Below, in pieces: positions 36,351 through 45,848 of a stretch of DNA of 64,000 nt. Where the stretch lies: positions 124,001-188,000 of the forward strand of contig NZ_CP042262.1 of the NCBI RefSeq assembly GCF_007855645.1. The letters run 5' to 3'. Position 1 is the stretch's first letter. Every line of letters starts with the position of its first letter. The stretch is from Qingshengfaniella alkalisoli. Lineage in GTDB: Bacteria; Pseudomonadota; Alphaproteobacteria; Rhodobacterales; Rhodobacteraceae. The notes beneath the pieces are model-generated. The model was not told where the DNA came from. It searched no databases and saw only the letters and a list, made by a program, of their open reading frames with translations. The translations under genes were made by a program, and so were the position numbers.

Positions 36351-37712
36351 TCAATTCGCAGTGAAGGGATCCGTCTCACAGACCGAGAGCACGAGCAGCC
36401 AGTCATCCTCCATTGATGCATCTGGCCGGACATCGATCCGGTTTGATCCCGCATGCAGACTCTCGAACGCTACATGAGAATGACCGGTTCTTGGGTCGTA
36501 CCAGTCGCCGCAAATCGGCCCGTCAGCAAAGCCTTCGGGCGACACCTGGATCGACCGGACACGAGACATATAGATGACCGATAGTCGCCGATCCTGCGTT
36601 GCAGCGCATCTATTCCCGGACCGCTGGGAAAGAAAGCCGCAAAGCCCACGACTATCGTCAGCGCGCAGCTTCCACCAAGGAATGGATTCGAAAAATGCAC
36701 GCATATGAGTCATGCTTTGGGCGCCGGGACTCGAAAGTTCTTCTTGCCACGCGCGGTCGGTTTCAAACAACTCTCGACCATTGAAATTCCAGATGGGGTT
36801 GTTTCCAAAAAAAGTCCCTGCAGCCCCGGCCACTACGGCGCCATAAGCCGCCTCGCGCAGCATCTGCGTCGTTGTCCCTCGTTCATTTTCATACAGGCTT
36901 TCGATCAAGATGACTGGCAGCCCATAGTCTCCGCGCAGATGCTCTTGCACTTTCCTGGCTGTATCCCCGTAGGTATAAGCCGTGTCTATATCGAGCCATG
37001 AGGCATCCTTCCACAGATCCGCAGTTACCGTATCGCGGTTCGAGTGAACGGTTTGCAGAGCGTCGGGGTCGGCGGCAGCGATGGCCTCCGCCATGGCATT
37101 GATAAGGGTCTTGTCCGGCGCGTCCCAGTCTCCGCCATGTGTCCAGATGATATTGTCGAGATCGGCAAAGCGCCTCACGACGAAGTCAGCATATACTGAT
37201 AAACTTTCGGGTCCGTTTTCGACCATTTCCCTGTACCAGCCATCCGAACCATAGTTCACGCCAATATATGACGGCGCAAGGAACACCACAAAGCCGAGAG
37301 CTTGGGCACGTTCCAAGACATCGTGCGCATGATTGAAGTAGGCGGCATCGGGCTGATCGAAACTATCCGGTTTCGTAAAAGGCGGATCCCCATAGATATT
37401 GTTCGGCGGATTAGAACTGTAGTGATGTTCGATGAGGCTGACGAGAAGCGCATTGAAGCCTCGCGCTTTTCGATCTTGCAGGTAGTGTTCGGCCTCGTCC
37501 AGTGTCAACTCGGCAATCAGTGACCACGCGGCATCGCCGTTTATAAAGAACGGCCGGCCATTCTTGTCTACAAGGTGCGTCTTGTCTGCTGAAACGGCCA
37601 ACGAAAACCTCGTTGGCATCGTTTCCTCGTTACCGGAGGCCGCCATCGCGAGCATCCCGCATAAACAAGCTGGTATCACGCTTCGGATCAGCAGGATTGC
37701 GAAGGATGTCAT
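36351..37712 (-). CDS. DUF4038-domain glycoside hydrolase-like protein
   Basis: A 453-residue exported protein. A hydrophobic N-terminal signal (residues about 1-26) precedes a TIM-barrel domain of the DUF4038/apiosidase-like type (about 45-340: GRPFFINGDAAWSLIAEL, IIWTHGGDWDAPDKTL, PVILIESLYENERGTT with candidate catalytic acids). A C-terminal beta domain of about 90 residues (YMSRVRSIQVSPEGF, GDWYDPRTGHSH) matches the collagen-binding-like domain often attached. Its start overlaps the upstream aminotransferase stop (ATGA). It may trim or process the polysaccharide in the periplasm. Substrate unknown. Confidence 0.75.
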   Translation of the reverse strand: MTSFAILLIRSVIPACLCGMLAMAASGNEETMPTRFSLAVSADKTHLVDKNGRPFFINGDAAWSLIAELTLDEAEHYLQDRKARGFNALLVSLIEHHYSSNPPNNIYGDPPFTKPDSFDQPDAAYFNHAHDVLERAQALGFVVFLAPSYIGVNYGSDGWYREMVENGPESLSVYADFVVRRFADLDNIIWTHGGDWDAPDKTLINAMAEAIAAADPDALQTVHSNRDTVTADLWKDASWLDIDTAYTYGDTARKVQEHLRGDYGLPVILIESLYENERGTTTQMLREAAYGAVVAGAAGTFFGNNPIWNFNGRELFETDRAWQEELSSPGAQSMTHMRAFFESIPWWKLRADDSRGLCGFLSQRSGNRCAATQDRRLSVIYMSRVRSIQVSPEGFADGPICGDWYDPRTGHSHVAFESLHAGSNRIDVRPDASMEDDWLLVLSVCETDPFTAN

Positions 37713-39124
37713 TGCGCACCCGGTTGGTCCAATCCGCTCGCCTTGTTCGCCAAGTTGTAGCGACGATAGACCACATGCGACGGGCGCCCGATCAGATGTT
37801 TTTCCACTCCATCGTACAGTGCGCGTTCATAGATGGCGAGCGCTCCATCGATAGCAGAAACAGCGGCACTGATATCGCTTTCGGCGTGACTGTAGCTTAC
37901 GGTCAAGGACGGGGCGATAATTCCCCTGCGAATGGTTTCTTGCAGGAACAAGGACCGAAAGGCTTGTGATGATGCCCCGTCGGCGTCGAGCGTTTGGAAC
38001 GCAAGGCAGCAGTCCCGTCCGACGATTTTGACGAAATCGCCCATTCCTCGTCGTGCAATGGCGGCTTCCGTTTCCCGTCGCAACAGCGCACCCATTGCGT
38101 AAAGGTGTTCGATGACCGGCTCATCCTGATAGACCCGCATCGTCTCTGTCGCGGCGACGAGTGCATGGGTTTCGGCGCCATGGGTCGTCGACAGCAGGAA
38201 AACACGCGGCCTGTCGTCATGCTCCAAACCACCCAGCCGCATGATATCGCGCTTCCCGCACAGGGCCGAAACTGAGAATCCGTTGGCCATCGCTTTGCCA
38301 AAACATGACAGGTCGGGTTTTACCCCGTAGAGTCCCTGTCCCCCGTGTAGATCCCAACGGAATCCCGTGATCATCTCGTCGAGAACGAACAACGCGCCAT
38401 GTTCATGGGCAAGCTCGCGCAATGCAGCAAGATATCCGGTTGGCGGATCGTCGCCTCGCGATGGTTCCAGGATAACAGCGGCGATTTCGCCCGGATGATC
38501 GTCGAACAGTGCCCTGGCATCCTCGAGATCGCCGTAGCGAAACGACAAGGTGAGCGCTTTTATCGCTTCGGGCACACCTGAATTGACGGGCGTAGTACCG
38601 ATGAACCAGTCATCCGTTGAAAAAAACGGGTGATCTCCGCATATAGCGATTCTCTCACGGCCCGTATATGCTCTGGCAAGCCGCATGGCGCCGGAGGTCG
38701 CGTCCGACCCGTTTTTGCAAAACTTAACCATCTCGGCCGTAGGGATGGATTCAAGGAAGATCTCTGCACATTCGATCTCGTACGGGGTTGGACGGGTGAA
38801 GTTACAACCGATATCCAGCGCCTTACGCGCCGCGTTGGTGACACGCTCGAAACAGTGCCCCAGGCCGATGGCGCGATTGCCCAGGCCGAACTCTATATAT
38901 TCGTGCCCGTCGACGTCCCAGACATGGCAGCCTTGGCCTTTCGCCAGGAAACCGGGTGCAAGAACCGGATACTGGTCGTCACCCTTGGCGTAGGTATGGG
39001 CCCCGCCGGGAATGATTTCATGCGCACGTCGCTGAAGCTTTCGCGACATTTGATAGCGTCGGTCATCAGCTGGCTTAGCGTCGTTTCCGGAACCGCGAAC
39101 GCGCGAAATTTCTTCCATTTGCAT
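37709..39124 (-). CDS. Class III PLP aminotransferase / glutamate-1-semialdehyde aminomutase-like
   Basis: A 471-residue PLP enzyme. It has the aminomutase-type opening IPGGAHTYAKGDDQYP and VWDVDGHEYIEFGLGNRAIGLGH, the phosphate-binding region KNGSDATSGAMRLARAYTGR, the PLP-contacting Asp in VLDEMITGFR (Asp249) and the Schiff-base Lys277 in CFGKAMANGFS. It is translationally coupled to the DUF4038 gene and lies in a polysaccharide locus, so it more likely makes an amino-sugar or amino-acid substituent than heme precursors. A GGAG site lies 9 bases before the ATG. Confidence 0.8.
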   Translation of the reverse strand: MQMEEISRVRGSGNDAKPADDRRYQMSRKLQRRAHEIIPGGAHTYAKGDDQYPVLAPGFLAKGQGCHVWDVDGHEYIEFGLGNRAIGLGHCFERVTNAARKALDIGCNFTRPTPYEIECAEIFLESIPTAEMVKFCKNGSDATSGAMRLARAYTGRERIAICGDHPFFSTDDWFIGTTPVNSGVPEAIKALTLSFRYGDLEDARALFDDHPGEIAAVILEPSRGDDPPTGYLAALRELAHEHGALFVLDEMITGFRWDLHGGQGLYGVKPDLSCFGKAMANGFSVSALCGKRDIMRLGGLEHDDRPRVFLLSTTHGAETHALVAATETMRVYQDEPVIEHLYAMGALLRRETEAAIARRGMGDFVKIVGRDCCLAFQTLDADGASSQAFRSLFLQETIRRGIIAPSLTVSYSHAESDISAAVSAIDGALAIYERALYDGVEKHLIGRPSHVVYRRYNLANKASGLDQPGAQ

Positions 39125-39230
39125 GTGTCACTACTCCGTCAAGTCTGTCGCAGCATGCCAGCGGGTCGCGCGTTGATCCAATCGCCCCAATCGACGCAAT
39201 GCATCATCGAAAGTGGTAGATTGTGACGTT

Positions 39231-40430
39231 TCAAGTGCGTGCGCGAATTCTGCGCAAGGTGTTCTTGATTGGCGTCGGAAGGTAGGTTCTAAGTCCAGGT
39301 CGCAGGCCTAGCGGAAATCTCCAGCCGGCCAGAGAGAGAGATGGCCGAATCCGAGGCGGATTGGCGCGTAGTGTAAATATTAGTCTCGCGTAGTCTGCGC
39401 CCATTCTATCCGCACGATAGTGACTTCGGGCTTTTTCAATTGCAGATGCTGAAAGCCCGTCGCACCAGACCGGGTTCGCAGCAAGCGTGTCCAGGCACCG
39501 CGCGGCAGCTTGGCAATCACCGACAGGAAACAGCAAACCATCGCGGCGGTCGTCGATGATTGTATCAGTAACGCCTCGGATGTACGACGCGACGGGAATA
39601 CATCCTGCGGACATCCCCTCGATCAGCGACATCGGCAGACCTTCATATCGCGAAGGCATTATCAGAGCATCGTGGTCCGCCAAGACCTGTGGAACCTTCG
39701 AAGACGGAAGCGCGCCAAGAAAAGTAACCTGGTATGGCTTCGTAGCGAGGCTCCGCCTCAATCGGTCCATGTCCGGTCCGTCGCCCGCGACTGTCAGCGA
39801 CACAGGCTGGGTGACGTTATCGAAAATCCGGGGCAGCCACAAAACGCCTTTCGATGCATCTTCAATTCGACCCAGATACAGAACCCGCAGGGTGTCTTGC
39901 TCGCTTCTACGTTCCGATCGCATCGATTGCTCGTGCAACGTCACCGCGTTTTCGATCACGTGGATACGTGATTGATCAAATCCGTAATGGTTAAGCAGGT
40001 CATCCTTTGCACGCTGGCTCACGCAGACCGTGGCATGAACGTGATCGCGTATTGCACGGGCCGCTGCATAAGTACCCGGTGTCATATTATGAACGATCAT
40101 GATCCGAAGCAGCGATGCAGGCAGGTAGCGCACCAGGTTGGTGGACACCCGGTCGGACAGGACATTTACCATGACGCCGTCACAGTGCACGGCTGATATA
40201 GCCTCCGCAATTGCCCATGCCTGAGCCGCCTGCCTGGTATCTTCCGTTGGCGCAATGGGCACACCACAATCCAGTAAGGGCGCAAGGCTTGCGTTTTCCT
40301 CCAGTTCCAATCGATTGACCGATCCTATCCAGATCAGTTCGATTCCGTGCCGCGCCAACGTGGCTCGTAGCTGCAGGAAAACCGAGAATGTGCCGCCAAG
40401 ATGTGGCAGAACGAAGAATGCGAATTTCAC
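39231..40430 (-). CDS. Glycosyltransferase, family 4 type
   Basis: A 399-residue GT-B enzyme. The N-domain begins KFAFFVLPHLGGTFSVFLQL; the C-domain has VLYLGRIEDASKGVLWLPRIF, the donor-site Lys/Arg region, and the EX7E-type motif in MPSRYEGLPMSLIEGMSAG. I use the GTG at 40430, preceded by GGAGG 11 bases upstream; the frame is open 153 bases earlier without a credible site. Transfers a sugar from a nucleotide donor onto a lipid-linked intermediate. It is divergent from the pyruvyltransferase. Confidence 0.85.
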   Translation of the reverse strand: MKFAFFVLPHLGGTFSVFLQLRATLARHGIELIWIGSVNRLELEENASLAPLLDCGVPIAPTEDTRQAAQAWAIAEAISAVHCDGVMVNVLSDRVSTNLVRYLPASLLRIMIVHNMTPGTYAAARAIRDHVHATVCVSQRAKDDLLNHYGFDQSRIHVIENAVTLHEQSMRSERRSEQDTLRVLYLGRIEDASKGVLWLPRIFDNVTQPVSLTVAGDGPDMDRLRRSLATKPYQVTFLGALPSSKVPQVLADHDALIMPSRYEGLPMSLIEGMSAGCIPVASYIRGVTDTIIDDRRDGLLFPVGDCQAAARCLDTLAANPVWCDGLSASAIEKARSHYRADRMGADYARLIFTLRANPPRIRPSLSLAGWRFPLGLRPGLRTYLPTPIKNTLRRIRART

Positions 40431-40629
40431 GGTATCTTCTGCCTCCTTCTCCGCTCGATGATTCCTGCTCTCAAAGCCGGTCAGTCGAATTCTATCCGTG
40501 CGAGCCGGTCGAAGCATTGACGCATTGGAAGAAGTTCTAATCCGTTTGACTGCGCCTTGACCCCTTCGATGCTTCGCAACCATCGAATGGCGGTATTTCG
40601 CGTGGTGTTTCCTTGACGCAGTTTACCAG

Positions 40630-40666
40630 GTGTGTGCCGCATAAAGATGCCCGGTGCGGCACACAC
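40630..40666. promoter_or_regulatory. Leader hairpin upstream of the pyruvyltransferase
   Basis: An 11-bp perfect inverted repeat, GTGTGTGCCGC with GCGGCACACAC, flanks a 15-base loop and ends 4 bases before the AGGAGG ribosome site of the next gene. It could be a 5' UTR structure that influences translation, an attenuator, or an operator in the divergent region 40431-40682. Confidence 0.5.
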
Positions 40667-40682
40667 GATCAGGAGGCCGAAT

Positions 40683-41924
40683 GTGAAGATCGCACTTCTC
40701 GGACAGTTCGGATCCGGTAATTTCGGCAATGATGGATCGCTGGAGGCGATGGTCGGGGTCCTGAAACGAGAATGCCCATCGCCCGATCTGATCTGCATAT
40801 GCAGCAATCCTGATGTCGTTCGGGAACGGCTCGGCATCGAAGCGATCTCAATTAGCGCGACGGCACCGCGGTCGCGCCTGTTCAGCGTTCTTGATCGCGT
40901 CGCGCTCGGGGTGCCCGGCAAGCTTCGTACATTGTTGGCAGCGTGGTACGGCTGCAAGGGTGTCGACGCAGTCATCATTCCGGGCACGGGAATCCTTGAT
41001 GATTTCCAGGATCATGCTTTTGGCTGGCCTTATGTGTTGCTGCGGTGGTGTGTAGCCGCACGCCTTCGCGGCGCAAGCTTGGCCCTTGTGAGCATAGGTG
41101 CCGGCCCCATACATGGACGGTTAAGCCGCTGGTTCCTGACCAGGGCAGCAAAACTCAGCACATATCGTTCCTATCGAGACGACAGGTCCAGAAGCTTCAT
41201 GAGCTCCATCGGCGTCAAGGTTTCCAATGATCCCGTTTATCCGGATCTGGCCTTCAGCCTCCCATCCCCCGAATCCGTGACTGCGGGACCGCCGACAATA
41301 TGTCTGGGTCTGATGACTTATTGCGGCTGGCGCAAAGGTGCTCCGCAGAGTCGGTCCACCTTTGATGAATATCTGGATAAGATAGAGGTGCTGGTCGGCG
41401 GTCTGGTTGCGAAGGGTTGGAGAGTGCGCCTACTCGGTGGCGACGCCAGTGATATCGAAGCCCTGGAGGCCACGCTTGAGCGTGTCGATAGGTCCGGGGA
41501 GCTCCGCCAACAAGGTATCATCACAGCACCGCAACATTGTTCACTCATGGGAATCAAGTCTTTGATATCAGATTGCGATGCGGTGATAGCGACAAGGTTT
41601 CACAATGTGGTTTGCGCGTTATCCATGATGAAACCAACGCTTTCCATTGGGTACGCAGACAAGAATGACGTCGTGCTAGAACGCGCGGGCCTGGGATCGT
41701 ACTGCCATCATATCGAGACGTTCGAGCCCAAGGATATTCTGTCGGGGCTGGATGACCTGTTGGCGGAGCGCGAGCAGGTGGTTTGGCATATCAGCCGGTT
41801 TCTGCAGGAGGCGCAAGCGGACTTGAGCGAACAGGAAGAACACTTGTACGCCATGCTCGGGCTGGTCCCCGCGCCCGCGAAGCGAACACACCCCTCTGTC
41901 GAGAATGCGCACTGTTCTCTTTAG
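40683..41924 (+). CDS. Polysaccharide pyruvyl transferase family protein
   Basis: A 413-residue enzyme of the PssK/CsaB/WcaK type that adds pyruvate ketals to sugar residues. It opens KIALLGQFGSGNFGNDGSLEAM, the family hallmark, and has the C-terminal half with GDASDIEAL, LISDCDAVIATRFHNVVCALSM and SIGYADKND. The GTG at 40683 has AGGAGG 6 bases upstream. It is divergent from the glycosyltransferase and convergent with the next gene, overlapping its end by 4 bases. Pyruvylation would add negative charge to the polymer. Confidence 0.85.
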   Translation: MKIALLGQFGSGNFGNDGSLEAMVGVLKRECPSPDLICICSNPDVVRERLGIEAISISATAPRSRLFSVLDRVALGVPGKLRTLLAAWYGCKGVDAVIIPGTGILDDFQDHAFGWPYVLLRWCVAARLRGASLALVSIGAGPIHGRLSRWFLTRAAKLSTYRSYRDDRSRSFMSSIGVKVSNDPVYPDLAFSLPSPESVTAGPPTICLGLMTYCGWRKGAPQSRSTFDEYLDKIEVLVGGLVAKGWRVRLLGGDASDIEALEATLERVDRSGELRQQGIITAPQHCSLMGIKSLISDCDAVIATRFHNVVCALSMMKPTLSIGYADKNDVVLERAGLGSYCHHIETFEPKDILSGLDDLLAEREQVVWHISRFLQEAQADLSEQEEHLYAMLGLVPAPAKRTHPSVENAHCSL

Positions 41925-42913
41925 TTGCCTGGTCTCGCAATCCGGCGAAACAGCGCGTCAACACCCGATCTGATACGTGCCCGGCGATCAGGGCGCCCTA
42001 GCAGGTAGGTGAAAGGGGGAATGACTCCGGATAGCGGGCGCCGACCCAGCGCAAACCGCATCAGATCTGCTGCGCCCTGATCGCCGCGCGACCATGTCGA
42101 GATGGCCGACCAATATGCGCGCGACGTAAAGGCATGTTGTGCCTTCCTGTGCAGACGTGCCGAATCCTGCATCGCCGCACCTTCATGCGTGAAGAAGCAG
42201 TTCGCAGCTGCCTCAGTGTGGACGATATGGGCTAACTGGTATTGCTGAAGCGGCCCGGAGCGCCGCATCGGGTGTTGGCGGTCAATGGCCTGGGTGTTTT
42301 CAAGCGCTGCCACGTCGCCGAGCAGGGCAAGTCGCAGCCAGAGATCATAATCGTCGCTATGGGGTAGTTCTTCTCGATAGTATCCTGCTGCCTTCTGACT
42401 GGATGTTCTGACGATAAGTGTGGCCCCCGATAACTGGAAAACCCCCAGTCTGCAGAAGGATGCTATGAGATCCCGCCCGGAGATGCGTCTCCACTCCGCG
42501 CGTTCAGCGGCAATACCATCGGGCAATACAAAATCGTCCGAGGTGACAGGCAGGTCACGGCCATGACAGAAGACAATTGCGGGATCGCTATCCAGAACCT
42601 CCCCCGCCCGACGAAGCGCACCCGGCATCAGCATATCGTCTGAACAAAGGATAAGGAAATAGTCGGATCTGGCCCAGTCTATGCCTTCATTGAATGAGGC
42701 ATGAGGCCCGAGGTTTCGATCTCTAAGCCGGATTTCTACCCGTGAATCTGCATTCGCGAGTGTTTTGGCTATCTGGCTGCTTTCATCGGTTGAAGCGTTG
42801 TCTATAATCAGAACGCGAAGATCACTAACATCCTGCGAGAGCACACTTTCAACACACGCACGCAGATAGCGTCCGTAGTTATAGTTGGGAATGACGATAT
42901 CGAAGCTCGACAT
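41921..42913 (-). CDS. Glycosyltransferase, family 2
   Basis: A 330-residue GT-A enzyme. It begins SSFDIVIPNYNYGRYLRACVESVLSQD with the nucleotide-binding strand; NASTDESSQIA and the DxD-like CSDDMLMPGALRRA follow; the C-terminal 100 residues are helical. The same frame stays open upstream across the flippase gene (to 43960), but that part is antisense to the flippase and not protein-like. The start at 42913 follows the flippase stop by 17 bases, so they form an operon. Confidence 0.85.
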   Translation of the reverse strand: MSSFDIVIPNYNYGRYLRACVESVLSQDVSDLRVLIIDNASTDESSQIAKTLANADSRVEIRLRDRNLGPHASFNEGIDWARSDYFLILCSDDMLMPGALRRAGEVLDSDPAIVFCHGRDLPVTSDDFVLPDGIAAERAEWRRISGRDLIASFCRLGVFQLSGATLIVRTSSQKAAGYYREELPHSDDYDLWLRLALLGDVAALENTQAIDRQHPMRRSGPLQQYQLAHIVHTEAAANCFFTHEGAAMQDSARLHRKAQHAFTSRAYWSAISTWSRGDQGAADLMRFALGRRPLSGVIPPFTYLLGRPDRRARIRSGVDALFRRIARPGN

Positions 42914-42930
42914 GGTTGATCCTTCGACTT

Positions 42931-44388
42931 TCAGGAGTTTCTGAGGACCGAGCGCCGCGCATAGGACGTCAGTATGCGTAGTTCGGTACGGATTGGGTGG
43001 CGCGTGACAACGATGCCAAACAACCAACCGGAAGCGGCAAGAGCAGCACATATGACAGCGTGAATGAGCCCCATGCTCAGGCCTTCGCCGTACAGTACAA
43101 GAAACAGGGTTGGGACGAGCACGGTGCAGGCAAGCACCACCAGGCTTTGCGACGTGACCCAAGCGAGTTCCGCCCATGAAAACCGGACATGTCGATGCGC
43201 GACAAACAACGAAACAAGTGCGTAGAATGGGATAGCCAAGAACTGACCATAGGCCAGCGCCATCAACCCGATAAAGCTCGCGCCGCCCAGAACGACCATG
43301 CCGACACCGCGACCGGCGAAAGACGCTATCATTGCACTGCGATTGGCGCCAAGAGCAAACAACATCGGCTGCGTGACGATTATAGGAAACCAGAAGATGC
43401 TGGCTAAGGACAGGATGCGAACCAATGGGATAACGGTGTCCCATCCCGGGCCAAGCGCAAACGTAACGATGGGATCGGCCAAAAGTGCCGTCATTGCCAA
43501 CGCAGGACAATAGACGACAGATATATAGCTTTGTGCTCGCAGATAGGCCGCACAAGCGTCCCCGCCCGCGCGTATGCTGGCCGCGAGCGCCGGATATGCG
43601 AACGAAAAAACCGCAGACATCATGAAACGGTCGGGTATGGCGCACAATACGCTGGCACGATTGTAGTAGCCTACGGCTGAAACCGGCATGGTACGCCCAA
43701 GAATAAGCTGTGGCATGGATACATAAATCCGGTCCAGCACTGAGATTGATCCCATGCTGCTCCCGAAGGATACGACGGCCCGCCACTGTGCAAAGGATGG
43801 TCGCCGAGGGATGACGCCGGGCCGGATGCTGATGGCGCAAATGGCCTTGATGAATGCGCCTGACGCATGGCCGTATGCGATGCTCATAAAGCCAAAATCC
43901 GACAACGCGCAGGCAATGGTGACGCCACCCGTTGCTGCGGCGCCCGTCGCGCTTACCCATGCCAATGTCGAAAACGCCATGTCTCTCCGCACCATCGCCT
44001 GAAACGGGGCGAAGAAAGCCTCGAACACGGCTGCAATACTCATGATCCTGAGGAACGCTGCTAAACCCGGCTGAGAATAGATCGTTTCCACCCAGCTTGC
44101 GATTAAAAGCAGGAATGCGGAGATCCCGAGGCTGACCGCCGCCATCATGCTGAACGCGGTGGCGGTGTCAGCGCTCGACAACGAAGGTCTCTGGATAAGA
44201 AAGTCGGAACTGACAAATTCTTTGACGGTCAGGGCAATCGTTGCGAGGCTCACGCCGATCGCTGCGATGCCGATCTCTTCCGGGCTCAGCAGCCGGGCAA
44301 CAATGAAGAGGTTGATAAAGCCGATGAGCGTAACAAAGTATTGCTCAATATTCGCGAACACAAATGCGCGGCGCATCAACCCGGTCAT
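42931..44388 (-). CDS. Oligosaccharide flippase, Wzx/WzxC type
   Basis: A 485-residue inner-membrane protein with about 12-14 hydrophobic segments of the polysaccharide-transport MATE-like fold: FVFANIEQYFVTLIGFINLF, VARLLSPEEIGIAAIGVSL and RDMAFSTLAWVSATGAAATGGV (typical of WzxC). It moves lipid-linked repeat units across the inner membrane. The start at 44388 is chosen by homology to the family N-terminus; an ATG 12 bases further in is possible, and the frame is open to 44523. It forms an operon with the family 2 glycosyltransferase. Confidence 0.85.
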   Translation of the reverse strand: MTGLMRRAFVFANIEQYFVTLIGFINLFIVARLLSPEEIGIAAIGVSLATIALTVKEFVSSDFLIQRPSLSSADTATAFSMMAAVSLGISAFLLLIASWVETIYSQPGLAAFLRIMSIAAVFEAFFAPFQAMVRRDMAFSTLAWVSATGAAATGGVTIACALSDFGFMSIAYGHASGAFIKAICAISIRPGVIPRRPSFAQWRAVVSFGSSMGSISVLDRIYVSMPQLILGRTMPVSAVGYYNRASVLCAIPDRFMMSAVFSFAYPALAASIRAGGDACAAYLRAQSYISVVYCPALAMTALLADPIVTFALGPGWDTVIPLVRILSLASIFWFPIIVTQPMLFALGANRSAMIASFAGRGVGMVVLGGASFIGLMALAYGQFLAIPFYALVSLFVAHRHVRFSWAELAWVTSQSLVVLACTVLVPTLFLVLYGEGLSMGLIHAVICAALAASGWLFGIVVTRHPIRTELRILTSYARRSVLRNS

Positions 44389-44788
44389 CCTCTTGGCGCA
44401 AACAACGAAGCCTGACAGCTTACAAGATCCGGTTTGTCCAGCGTAAGGCTCAGCTTCACGAAGGCAGGTTATCAGGAGTAACGAAGCCGCGGCCCCCTCT
44501 CTTCGGAGACGTCGGTCCGACAAAAGGATGAGCCGGCCCTAGCGAACTCGGCCGTTTCGCCCGCCAGCGCATCGCCGCCGATCTCCTCATCTGCCCGATA
44601 CGACCTTTTCCTTGCCATAGACAGCGAACTTTGGCGGCATCGACCATGCTTTTCCTACGCCGAAAGGCGTATGCCGAGGGTCGTGAATGGAGGTGTTCGC
44701 AATCGCGACGTCCTATCTGAAAGTCTTGTATGCGGACTGCACATGCAGGTGCCGCAAACAGCTGTTCAAAACGGAAGGAACCATCCTC
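44389..44788. other. Divergent intergenic region
   Basis: About 400 bases between the minus-strand flippase and the plus-strand epimerase. A minus-strand frame (44456-44863) is open but overlaps the epimerase start and has no recognisable content. Promoters for both directions should lie here; I cannot place them. Confidence 0.4.
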
Positions 44789-45847
44789 ATGCGCGTTCTG
44801 GTCACTGGCAATCAAGGTTACATCGGCACGGTCATGACGCCAATCCTCGCCCGGCATGGGCATGACATAACCGGCTTGGACATAGATCTATACAAGCATT
44901 GCAGTTACGCGCCCGGCGGGGAAGTCCCTGACATTCCGACGATCAATCAAGATGTCCGCGATGTAGAACCATCGCATCTCGCAGGGTTCGACGCGGTGAT
45001 CCATCTTGCCGCGTTGTCCAATGATCCTCTTGGCAATCTCAACGAACAAGTCACGCTCGACATCAATCATCTCGGCAGCGTCCGTATGGCACGTGCCGCC
45101 AAGGCAGCAGGTGTGCAAAGGTTCTTGCTTGCCTCTTCTTGCAGCAACTACGGGCGCTCGGGCGACAAGTTGATTGACGAAGCAGGCAAGTTGAACCCGG
45201 TAACGGCCTATGGTCGATCCAAGGTATTGGCCGAGCGTGATATTGCGCTTTTGGCCGACGACACGTTCTGCCCTACGTTCCTGCGCCCTGCCACCGCATA
45301 CGGGCTGTCGCCCCGCCTTCGTTTCGATATCGTACTCAACAACCTCGTGGCCTGGGCCGCGGCCGAAGGCGTCATCCTGCTGAAGTCAGACGGAAGCCCG
45401 CTTCGCCCAATCGTCCATATCGAAGATATCTCGCGGGCCTTTCTTGCCGTGCTGGAGGCTCCGACAGAACTGGTTTGGCGCGAAGCCTTCAATGTGGGCG
45501 CAACGGAGCACAACTATCGCATCCGCGATATAGCCGAAATCGTAGCAGAAGTGGTGCCAGGCTGCAGCCTTGAATTTGCGTCGGATGCAGGTCCTGACAC
45601 ACGGTCTTACCGCGTTGATTTTGGAAAGCTCGCCACAGTTTTTCCTGACGCGCGCCCGAAATGGGATGCGCGGGCTGGTGCGCAGCAGCTTTATGCGGCC
45701 TATGGAACAGCCCCCCTGTCAGCCGAGGATTTCGAAAGCCCGCGCTACCAGCGGATCGGACATATTCGCAAGCTGATACAGACAGGCGTGATTGACACCG
45801 AGCTACGGGTACGTCCGTCAGTGGCATCGATCGCGGAAAGCGCTTGA
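44789..45847 (+). CDS. NAD-dependent epimerase/dehydratase (SDR)
   Basis: A 352-residue extended SDR. The Rossmann loop is [39 protein letters not shown] and YGRSKVLAE (YxxxK) complete the active site. The start at 44789 has GGAAGG upstream; the frame is open 102 bases earlier. It heads a cassette of nucleotide-sugar genes and could act as a 4-ketoreductase or epimerase on the activated sugar. Substrate not readable from the sequence. Confidence 0.85.
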   Translation: MRVLVTGNQGYIGTVMTPILARHGHDITGLDIDLYKHCSYAPGGEVPDIPTINQDVRDVEPSHLAGFDAVIHLAALSNDPLGNLNEQVTLDINHLGSVRMARAAKAAGVQRFLLASSCSNYGRSGDKLIDEAGKLNPVTAYGRSKVLAERDIALLADDTFCPTFLRPATAYGLSPRLRFDIVLNNLVAWAAAEGVILLKSDGSPLRPIVHIEDISRAFLAVLEAPTELVWREAFNVGATEHNYRIRDIAEIVAEVVPGCSLEFASDAGPDTRSYRVDFGKLATVFPDARPKWDARAGAQQLYAAYGTAPLSAEDFESPRYQRIGHIRKLIQTGVIDTELRVRPSVASIAESA

Positions 45848-45848
45848 A

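Noticed and set aside
42914-43960. A long open extension of the family 2 glycosyltransferase frame, giving 679 residues in total
   Set aside because: It lies antisense to the flippase gene, and its translation is rich in Cys, Arg and His with no domain; the true start is at 42913.
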